A stretch of 30,989 bases of DNA from CALGLS01 sp047626155 (GTDB taxonomy: Bacteria; Bacteroidota; Bacteroidia; Chitinophagales; Saprospiraceae): NCBI GenBank assembly GCA_047626155.1, contig JBLHRR010000052.1:1-30989 (forward strand). The letters are read 5' to 3'. Shown in pieces: positions 24,846 to 30,989 of this stretch. The notes beneath the pieces are model-generated. The model was not told the DNA's origin and searched no databases. It worked only from the letters and a program-made list of their open reading frames with translations. Both the position numbers and the translations under genes were made by a program. The first letter of the stretch is position 1; every line of letters begins with the position of its first letter.

Positions 24846-25188
24846 AAATTTCTGAAAGTGGGAGATAGCTTGGGTGATGTATGAATAAGGAAAGGGAACA
24901 GAAAATGCATATACGTGCATGATGCGGAGTACTCACCCAGAGCGCGCAAAGGCCGCAGAGCAATATGCGAAAAGGTGCCTTCACTCTGCGGCCTCTGCGG
25001 GACTAATAAACAGGTAAAGGGAATAAGTTTCGACCTTGTAATTAGTTTATAACAATATTGTTACAAGAGCTGACGGTCGAACGTATGTTAGTGGTACGTT
25101 TACTAAACCTCGAAGGTTTAGTAAACGTTTATACGCGTCCTCAAATGTGACCTAAGCTTGTATTGTTAAAGTAAGAAGTATTTTTGAT
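24846..25188. repeat. Intergenic region with two palindromic repeats
   Basis: GGCCGCAGAG (24951-24960) pairs with CTCTGCGGCC (24984-24993), and the match continues imperfectly as CGCAAA/TCTGCG. A perfect 15-bp hairpin follows: ACGTTTACTAAACCT (25096-25110), loop CGA, AGGTTTAGTAAACGT (25114-25128). An outer CGTAT/ATACG pair (25082-25086, 25131-25135) extends it. No gene is visible. The hairpins might terminate the convergent helicase and DUF1501 transcripts, though T-runs are lacking. Confidence 0.65.
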
Positions 25189-26340
25189 CTAAGAATTCTT
25201 AACAAGAGATTTATGCTCTCTAACTCCAAGCTCCGCAGAAAATATTTCCACCACGTAAGTCCCCGTTGGTAAGCGATCTACAGGGAAGGAGAATTTATTA
25301 AAACCCTCCTTGACAGATAGACTCCGTTGGCGTAGCAGATTGCCGGCCATATTTATAATCCGAATCTGAACAGTGCCTGTTTTTTCAGACATGAAGGCCA
25401 ATTGGAAATCATAAACCGCAGGATTTGGATAGAGGCGAATGTTCGTAACCATAGGAGGTATAAGCTCTACAACTGCTATCTTAGAATATTCAAATTGCCC
25501 ATACTGATCCACTTGCTTTAATCTATAGTAAGAAGTGCCAGTTAGTGGCTCCTCATCTATTTCTTGATAATGATTGACCAATGTCAAATTACCTTTAGCT
25601 GCCGTTTTGATAATGGCCTCAAAGTCTTTGCCGTCCTGACTACGCTCTACCTCAAAGTAATCGGAATTCACTTCGGAAGCCGTATCCCAACTTAATGTAA
25701 CTTTCTTGTTATCAATTAGGCGAGCTTTGAAGAAGGACAACTCTACGGGAAGAGGGCCGCTATAGCAAGCCGGATCTACAACACTAACCGCGTCAATGAA
25801 TGGCAGTTTCGATCCTAGGTAAGCATCAAACATTGTATCGGCCAGTATGGTATCATCAGCACCCATCCAATCTTGTAACAGCGTGGTGAAGACTTGGCGG
25901 TAATCGTGTTGGTGGTTTTGCAGTTGACCGTCGACGATATTGTCCAGGTCAACGTTGGTTCCGGTAGTTCCTGGCGCGACGGCATTTCCAAAAACAAACA
26001 TTGGAGCCATCGTTCCACGATAGGTTCCGAAGCTGCCATTTTCTGCAGCCTTACGGCCAAATTCGGAGAAGCTGAAAGTCATGACTTTATCCGCCAAGCT
26101 CAGTGCTTCCAAATCATCCTGGAATGCTTTAATGGAAGTGGATAGCTCTGTAAGTAAGTTGTTATGTTTTCCAGAAAGATTATCGATACCTTCTACTTGA
26201 TCTACGTGCGTATCGAACCCACCTATCTTTACAAGGAAAATTTTGGTCTGCGAACCTCCACTTAATAATCGAGCTACTGTTTTCAATTGATTGGCTAAGT
26301 TATAATCAGGATAGGTGACCATGGGTGGCCAGTGGTCCAA
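25189..26340 (-). pseudogene. DUF1501 protein, 3' remnant with T9SS sorting domain
   Basis: The reading frame begins without a proper N-terminus. The first recognisable DUF1501 sequence is YPDYNLANQLKTVARLLSGG, then KIFLVKIGGFDTHVDQ, FSFSEFGRKAAENGS and HQHDYRQVFTTLLQDW. An Fn3-like stalk (SWDTASEVNSDYFEVERSQDG) and a T9SS type-A domain (RLYPNPAVYDF to SLVKNS) follow. DUF1501 proteins normally have a twin-arginine-type leader and over 100 further N-terminal residues, all missing here. The upstream sequence is instead the DUF1800 gene in another frame. Only a TTG is available as a start. I read it as the 3' half of a gene that lost its 5' half in a deletion. Confidence 0.85.
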
Positions 26341-27235
26341 TAATGTCTGTTTCTATTTCTGTACTAATATTTCTACTTACAAAATAGCGATACAATTTTC
26401 TACAGATATTGCGAGCCGTTTCATCTTGAGTGAAAACCATTTCAGTGAAATCTCTGAGTTCGAGCCACATTCCTTCTGCAGTGGAACTACCCGTTATGAT
26501 TTGATCTTGAAAAGCATAGCTGAATTGTTTATCAGTACTATCATGTTTATTTGGATTGGCATAACCTCTTGGAATTCCGGTATCTGCATCAATATTATCT
26601 GTCCGGTTTCCCTTTTTGAAACCAGTAAGCAATCTGGCTGCTGCCTGAATATCTTCTTCGGTATAATTGGTATAATCTCCCGGGCCTTGTTGAGGGCCTT
26701 TTCCAATGGTGAATAATTCTAGGAATTCCCGTGCAAAATTCTCATTCGGATTGGTCTCATTGTTCACATCTCCGTTGAGGTATTTGAGCATGAGGTTGTC
26801 TGTAATAATCTTCAAGGCTACTGCTTTGAAACTGCCTGTTGCGTAGTAGCGGAAAAGTGCGAGATAATCAAAAGCAGAATAGGAATTGAAAACCGTTACG
26901 TCCGTTACGAAGTTGCTATGAAAAAAGAACATCATTTTATGACCAATGGAAGGGTCTTGCCGAGCTTCATTCATCCACCATGATTTAACATGATCTCGTA
27001 GTGCAAAGGCTGGTGATTCGGGAGGGATGCCGGAATTAATCCAGGGTTGATTGTTTACCGGATCAATGGGCTCTGATAGAGAAGGTGTAGGAACCAGCAT
27101 CAATGCATCCACGGCATCGGAAACATTCATGTTGGCAAATTCCTCAATACGTGTTCTGGAGACCTGGTAACTGGCTCGCCGCAATAAATGTTTAGCAAGG
27201 CGAGTGCCTAGGGTTCCGGTTTGTAGTGAAGCCAT
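26306..27235 (-). pseudogene. DUF1800 protein, truncated at the 3' end
   Basis: From ATG 27235 the sequence is typical DUF1800: HLLRRASYQVSRTRIEEFA, MMFFFHSNFVTD, NENFAREFLELFTIGKG, EEDIQAAARLLTGFKKGN and NICRKLYRYFVSRNIS. After DIIGPLA the frame runs into DUF1501 sequence read out of frame (THGHLS) and stops at 26306. DUF1800 proteins normally continue for well over 100 residues past this point. In Bacteroidetes a DUF1800 gene is commonly followed directly by a DUF1501 gene, which fits one deletion joining the two. A stable truncated product is possible, so the pseudogene label is an interpretation. Confidence 0.85.
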
Positions 27236-27656
27236 AAATTAACTAATTGTGCTATTTGAAAAACGAATTCAAAAAATTAAGGGATATGGATGGATGGAAG
27301 GAAGTTATTTACCCTGGAAGATTTTCCAGCGTGGGATATATTGAAATAATATACTGTAAGATGATCAAATGTATGTATAATGTTCTAATGAACGAAATTT
27401 GGCATATGTTTTTTTGTGTATGGACGATATTAGCCATTAGCCTGAAAACGGGAAAGGGGCTTATGAAACGTGGGTTAATGGAGGAAAGGTAAGCTCCGGT
27501 GGGGGGTAAATGTTCAACTGTTATAGAGCACTCAAAATTACTGGATTACGAAGTATGGGAAGGCAATTAATTAAAGGCTACTTCACTAGTCAACGAAACC
27601 GTCTTTTCTAGCAGTAATTAACTCGGCACCTCAGCTAATTTTTAAAAGGACTTAGT
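27236..27656. other. 421-bp intergenic region
   Basis: This region lies between the divergent DUF1800 remnant and the pseudouridine synthase gene. An 81-codon reading frame at 27247-27492 is poor in recognisable features and judged non-coding. No RNA gene or repeat was recognised. Confidence 0.5.
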
Positions 27657-27664
27657 TACCTTTG
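27657..27664 (+). promoter_or_regulatory. -7 box abutting the pseudouridine synthase start
   Basis: TACCTTTG is an exact TAnnTTTG match and lies exactly 4 nt before ATG 27669. This suggests a leaderless transcript. No TTG is seen at the -33 position. Confidence 0.6.
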
Positions 27665-27668
27665 TACC

Positions 27669-28283
27669 ATGTCAAACACCGCGCGATATTATCTATTATT
27701 TAAGCCCTATGGTTATCTCAGTCAATTTACCAAAGAGCATCCCGATCATAAAACATTAGCGGACCTCTGCCCAGGGATTCCTAAAGACGTTTTTCCTGTT
27801 GGTCGTTTAGATAAAGATTCAGAAGGACTATTGTTACTGACTTCGGACAGAACCGTAAATGCACGCTTGCTAAATCCAAATTTTAAGCACGACAGAATCT
27901 ATCAGATACAGGTGGAAGGGGTGCCAAATGAAGAGTCAATAGCGGAATTGGAAGATGGTCCGGCTATAAAGGTTGGAAAGTCCAGGCATTCCTGTTTGCC
28001 CTGTGTAGCTATATTGTTAAAAGAAGCGCCAAAATTTCCAGAACGTAACCCTCCCATTCGAGTTCGTAAAACGGTACCGGATAGTTGGCTACAGCTGACT
28101 TTGCGGGAAGGGAAAAATCGACAGGTGCGAAAAATGTGTGCTGCAATTGGTTACCCGGTCTTACGATTGTTACGAACTGCTATTGAAGGATTGAATTTGG
28201 AAGAGATGACATTGGGGGAGTTGAAGGAGGTGGATAAGGAATTTTTTTATGAGGAATTGAAGCTTAATAAAGAGAAGTCGTAA
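27669..28283 (+). CDS. rluE: rRNA large-subunit pseudouridine synthase, RluE-like
   Basis: At 204 aa this matches the short RsuA/RluB/E/F family without an S4 domain, as in RluE. The KPYGYLSQFT start, catalytic Asp48 in GRLDKDSEGLLLLTSD, KIYQIQVEG-type segment (RIYQIQVEGVP), RNPPIRVRKTVPDSWLQLTL and GKNRQVRKMCAAIGYPVLRLLR are all present in the family order. RluE converts a uridine in 23S rRNA domain V (U2457 in E. coli) to pseudouridine. It acts in the cytoplasm during ribosome assembly. The gene appears monocistronic and runs convergent with the next gene, with a 6-bp gap. The symbol is by family resemblance; the exact target uridine is inferred. Confidence 0.9.
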   Translation: MSNTARYYLLFKPYGYLSQFTKEHPDHKTLADLCPGIPKDVFPVGRLDKDSEGLLLLTSDRTVNARLLNPNFKHDRIYQIQVEGVPNEESIAELEDGPAIKVGKSRHSCLPCVAILLKEAPKFPERNPPIRVRKTVPDSWLQLTLREGKNRQVRKMCAAIGYPVLRLLRTAIEGLNLEEMTLGELKEVDKEFFYEELKLNKEKS

Positions 28284-28289
28284 CTCCCT

Positions 28290-28784
28290 TCATTCATTCC
28301 CTACAAAGAAAGGATTTTGGGAATCTCTCCTTAAATAGAAAACAACTTCTTTTCCCTGTTCCATAGCTATGATGTTTTCATAACGATATAAGATGTTACA
28401 GCTGGCAAAAAAATCAGGATTTTTTTGATTCTGTAAAATTATTGTTTCGCAATTATCACTGAGCTTATATCGGCCGAGTTTAGTGCCTTTGTAAGTCAAC
28501 TTTTTCTTGGATAGTGTTAGGGTAGGAGTTAGGTCAACGTCAATATTGCCTTGACCAGAAAAATAGACATGGTGTACTTTTTGAGCATTTTCCAAAAAGC
28601 ATTTTTCGGGTAAATCTTCTTTGATGAAAGTTAACGATTGAGTATTTCCCTTCATGTCAATAAGGAAATTGACTTGGCTCCAATTGCCATAAAGATCGCA
28701 GGAAGTTTTGTCGCTAATCGGACTGTCTTTCTGGAAAGCAGATAGCAATAGCATAGCCGACAGCAGGTAATTTAGTTTTAGCAT
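28290..28784 (-). CDS. Secreted protein of unknown function, lipocalin-like
   Basis: The 164-aa protein begins with a short signal-like hydrophobic stretch (MLKLNYLLSAMLLLSAFQ) and no lipobox Cys in the right place. The mature part contains LYGNWSQV, a feature of lipocalin-like secreted domains in Bacteroidetes, followed by alternating beta-strand segments (KVHHVYFSGQGNIDVDL, KLTYKGTKLGRYKLS, EVVFYLRR). Four cysteines (TSCDLYG, EKCFLEN, DNCETI, ASCNILY) could form two disulfides. No ligand or enzymatic role is indicated. It is convergent with the pseudouridine synthase and 237 bp upstream of the TolC-like gene in genome order. Confidence 0.7.
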   Translation of the reverse strand: MLKLNYLLSAMLLLSAFQKDSPISDKTSCDLYGNWSQVNFLIDMKGNTQSLTFIKEDLPEKCFLENAQKVHHVYFSGQGNIDVDLTPTLTLSKKKLTYKGTKLGRYKLSDNCETIILQNQKNPDFFASCNILYRYENIIAMEQGKEVVFYLRRDSQNPFFVGNE

Positions 28785-29020
28785 CTGTTAATTTGTTGTA
28801 GGGTCAGCTCAGTTGGAATAGAGGAATATATAAACTTATACTCTTTTTTTCTAAACAAAAGTATTTTATCTATTATAAACCCCAACCCTATTCTGTTGGC
28901 AAAATAGCTTTTATAGGGCAAGTACACCGAGATAGGTGATGTTTGAACTAATTTCAGAGACATTTATTTTTCGTCAGTTTCTTATTACAGGCTGTACTTA
29001 GTTTACGCTGCGCTTAGGGG

Positions 29021-29812
29021 CTAGTTTCTTTTTTTCCTTTTTTTCTTCTTTTTTTCCTCTCCCGTTTTTGGCCCAAAACGTTTGGCCTCTTCAAAGGATA
29101 CGCCAATAAGTTCTTCCAGTTTTATTCGTGCGATTTGTGCTTTAGAACGAGATTCTAAAGTTGATTCCCGAGCGCTAAAGTAACTTTCAGCAGCAGCGGT
29201 ATATTCCTCTAGCTTGGCCTCTCCTCTTTTGAAAAGAGCCTTGGCTAATTCATAAGCTTGGCTGGCATCTTCCTGTGCCTGAAGCCGGAGGGTAGTAGTT
29301 TCATTTGCGGTGAGGTGTTCTTCATAGGATTCCAGAACTTTAGCTCTTAACTGAAGCTTTTCTGCATTGATATTAGTCTCTGCAATTTCTGTTTTCAGTT
29401 TGGCAATCTGCTTTTCGTTTTTATAGTTAAGAATGGTTCCCAGATTGAACTGTGCGCCAAAGTTGAACCGTGGAAAAATTAGACTTTGCACAAGGGGATC
29501 ACTGTTATCTACCTCCGGAGGAAAGAAGTCCGTAATGAAATGAGCTTCATTATAATTAAACTGTGCAGTCAGATCTTTCGTCCATTCTACCTTCTGAATT
29601 TTTTGTTCCTCTTTAGCAATGGCTACTTCGAGGTTGAGCACTCTCCCTTCGGGGCTGTTATTCCAGGCCAACTGTACCAGATAATCCTCAAAGGTCTTTG
29701 CCTTGAATTCTGCAGGAGTGACCACCCGGTCGAAATCAACAAGCTGCGCAAAGCTAGGACTGATTAATAACAGTAGTATTCCGACAAGGTAGCTTTTAGT
29801 ATTATTCATCAT
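29021..29812 (-). CDS. Short TolC-like outer-membrane protein
   Basis: From the ATG at 29812 the protein is 263 aa with a signal peptide (MMNNTKSYLVGILLLLISPSFAQ). The sequence is dominated by long coiled-coil helices (EVAIAKEEQKIQKVEWTKDL, NEKQIAKLKTEIAETNINAEKLQLRAKVLESYEEH, EEYTAAAESYFSARESTLESRSKAQIARIKLEELIG) with an intervening beta-like stretch (FPRFNFGAQFNLGTI). That is the TolC/outer-membrane efflux pattern, but at about half the usual ~420-450 residues, so it carries only one helical repeat. The end is strikingly Lys/Arg-rich (EEKKKKKRKKRN). It follows a polysaccharide polymerase/ligase-like gene by 62 bp on the same strand, suggesting a role in polysaccharide export. An in-frame ATG at 29836 would add 8 residues. 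Confidence 0.78.
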   Translation of the reverse strand: MMNNTKSYLVGILLLLISPSFAQLVDFDRVVTPAEFKAKTFEDYLVQLAWNNSPEGRVLNLEVAIAKEEQKIQKVEWTKDLTAQFNYNEAHFITDFFPPEVDNSDPLVQSLIFPRFNFGAQFNLGTILNYKNEKQIAKLKTEIAETNINAEKLQLRAKVLESYEEHLTANETTTLRLQAQEDASQAYELAKALFKRGEAKLEEYTAAAESYFSARESTLESRSKAQIARIKLEELIGVSFEEAKRFGPKTGEEKKKKKRKKRN

Positions 29813-29842
29813 GATGAAAATGTTTTTTTGTGTCATACGTAA

Positions 29843-29861
29843 GTTAACAGTTAACAGTTAA
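29843..29861. repeat. Short tandem repeat GTTAACA
   Basis: GTTAACA occurs twice and is followed by GTTAA, in the gap between the polymerase-like gene and the TolC-like gene. It is a minor microsatellite with no assigned role. Confidence 0.5.
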
Positions 29862-29873
29862 TTATGCCAAACC

Positions 29874-30989
29874 TTATGCCGAAAGCCAGTTCTTCCGCCG
29901 CTCCTCAGCTATTCTTAATTCTTCGGCTATAGGGTTTTTGCTTTCCAACTGTTTAGCTTGATGTTCTGTGATGACCGAATCATAATCTTTCAGTCGAACC
30001 AAAATAGCCAGAAAGCAATAAAACACAAGGCTAGTCGGTAAAATAGTAACCGCTTCTTGTGGATAACTGGACAATATTAATTGGAACATGACCACGGTAA
30101 TAGCAAGGTAAATTACTTTATTTTTGGGGTCTCTAACCCGCACGTAATAATAAATGCCCGTTCTCAAAATGGAAAAGAAAAACAGGAGTTGTATGATGAG
30201 GCCTATCCATCCTAATTCTACAGCCACTCGAACAAAACCACTATCGTGGGCAAAGCCCGCCAGGAAGGAATCGGGCGTAAAACGTTCGGCCCAAATACCG
30301 GTACTTCCCAGGCCATATCCTACGGGGTGTCGATAAATATAAGGTTGTATGAAATGACGGTTTTTTTCCCGTACAGACATTGTATCATCGGAGCGGCTTG
30401 TCAAAAAAGCGGACTGTATTCGGTGGATAACCGCACTGTTGGTCGACTTGGAAACGAAGGCTACTCCAATCACTAAGAAGATGGCTGCCCCAATGATTAT
30501 TTCTTTTTTTAGCGTAAGCAAAGTGAAAATCATAAAGCCAAAGGGAACCAATACGAAAGGCGTTCGCGAACCGGCAAAGGCCATACCGAGGAACATGCAA
30601 AAAGCTGCAAAAACAAGGAATAGCCGTTTCCAAAATTTGAAAGGGCCGGTTGCTAGTATGAGGGAAAAAGTCCCCATGTAGGCCATGAAAATACCAAAGG
30701 TGGTCGGATCAGAAAAGAAGGAAAAAACCCGAAGTCTAGACCATTGCATAATCAGTTGTAAACGTTTTTCGTCCGCATACAACCAGGTTATTTCTGCACT
30801 GGAGAATCCAAAAAATTCTTGCTTTAACCCATACATAGCAGAGGCAAAGGCCAGGAAGAGAATAAACTTAATAATCCAAAATACCTTCTTTCTATTATCA
30901 AATGCGTAGCAGGCAATGAAATACAAGAGAACCAAGCCGGCCATTGATCGTACCGTAAAAACCCAGGCCAATCGACTGCCCGCTGATGG
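29874..30989 (-). CDS. O-antigen ligase / Wzy-like polysaccharide polymerase, C-terminal part
   Basis: The frame is open to the window edge, reading PSAGSRLAWVFTVRSMAGL, so the true start is outside. The visible ~370 residues have about eight hydrophobic helices and the Wzy_C/O-antigen-ligase signature: AGSRTPFVLVPFGFM, a large loop containing RHPVGYGLGSTGIWAE, FAHDSGFVRVAVELGWIG, and closing helices (VIYLAITVVMFQLILSS). The HPVGYGLGS and H-D-S-x-x-x-R-x-x-x-E-x-G-x-x-G elements are typical of the periplasmic loop and next helix. It would polymerise or transfer lipid-linked glycans in the inner membrane. The last ~40 residues are a charged cytoplasmic tail. With the TolC-like gene it probably forms the end of an exopolysaccharide operon. 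Confidence 0.85.
   Translation of the reverse strand, partial: PSAGSRLAWVFTVRSMAGLVLLYFIACYAFDNRKKVFWIIKFILFLAFASAMYGLKQEFFGFSSAEITWLYADEKRLQLIMQWSRLRVFSFFSDPTTFGIFMAYMGTFSLILATGPFKFWKRLFLVFAAFCMFLGMAFAGSRTPFVLVPFGFMIFTLLTLKKEIIIGAAIFLVIGVAFVSKSTNSAVIHRIQSAFLTSRSDDTMSVREKNRHFIQPYIYRHPVGYGLGSTGIWAERFTPDSFLAGFAHDSGFVRVAVELGWIGLIIQLLFFFSILRTGIYYYVRVRDPKNKVIYLAITVVMFQLILSSYPQEAVTILPTSLVFYCFLAILVRLKDYDSVITEHQAKQLESKNPIAEELRIAEERRKNWLSA

Noticed and set aside
24951..25128. Hairpins as a CRISPR array or integron site
   Set aside because: There are no regularly spaced direct repeats and no integrase or cas gene nearby.
27247..27492. 81-codon open frame upstream of the pseudouridine synthase gene
   Set aside because: No domain, odd composition and no promoter or spacing that supports it; may be chance.
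28778..28963. 61-codon open frame upstream of the secreted lipocalin-like gene
   Set aside because: Overlaps the next gene's start, has no signal or domain; more likely the leader region of that gene.
30954..30971. TTG at 30971 as the start of the O-antigen-ligase-like gene
   Set aside because: The frame is open to the window edge with family-like residues (GSRLAWVFTVRS), so the gene continues outside.

Overview
The window looks like a chromosomal segment from a Bacteroidetes bacterium, most likely of the Saprospiraceae/Lewinella type. The evidence is family content. There are type IX secretion (T9SS) sorting domains, SprB-repeat proteins, a DUF1800/DUF1501 pair, an ECF sigma factor beside a trans-envelope membrane protein, a LytTR regulator with N-terminal membrane helices, AT-rich leaders without Shine-Dalgarno sites, and TAnnTTTG-type -7 boxes. 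Taxonomy is inference; no rRNA or tRNA gene was seen.

Layout. 1-1560: two SprB-repeat surface proteins, the first cut by the window edge and the second a lipoprotein. 1718-4195: an ECF sigma factor and a protein with one inner-membrane helix, a long low-complexity linker and an outer-membrane-barrel-like C-terminus. 4192-8325 (minus): a probable operon of a helical unknown protein, a double CbxX/CfxQ-type AAA+ ATPase with a duplicated N-terminal beta module, and a small protein resembling a GNAT-associated C-terminal domain. 8683-9369: a polytopic membrane protein. 9809-14047 (minus): a signalling cluster of LytTR membrane regulator, FIST sensor and soluble hybrid histidine kinase (HisKA-HATPase-REC-Hpt). 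14356-16725: a secreted T9SS metallophosphoesterase. 16822-18839 (minus): two small secreted proteins and a stand-alone response regulator, with clear hairpin terminators. 19073-21012: palindromes, a disrupted second metallophosphoesterase and more palindromic repeats. 21084-24845: a large UPF1-like SF1 helicase with a degenerate Vsr-like C-terminus. 25189-27235 (minus): a DUF1800 gene and a DUF1501 gene collapsed into each other by a deletion. 27669-28283: an RluE-type pseudouridine synthase. 28290-30989 (minus): a secreted unknown, a half-size TolC-like protein and the end of an O-antigen-ligase/Wzy-like gene, probably the tail of an exopolysaccharide locus.

The most notable signals are these. 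(1) A 287-bp composite insertion sits in a signal-peptide codon region, bounded by copies of CTAAGT; removing it restores the reading frame exactly. (2) An out-of-frame DUF1800::DUF1501 deletion chimera. (3) A roughly 130-150 bp interspersed repeat with terminal inverted repeats, present twice in opposite orientation. (4) The double-AAA protein with paired N-terminal beta modules. (5) Three genes with a TACCTTYR box exactly 4 nt before ATG, suggesting leaderless transcripts. I found no CRISPR array, integrase or IS transposase gene.
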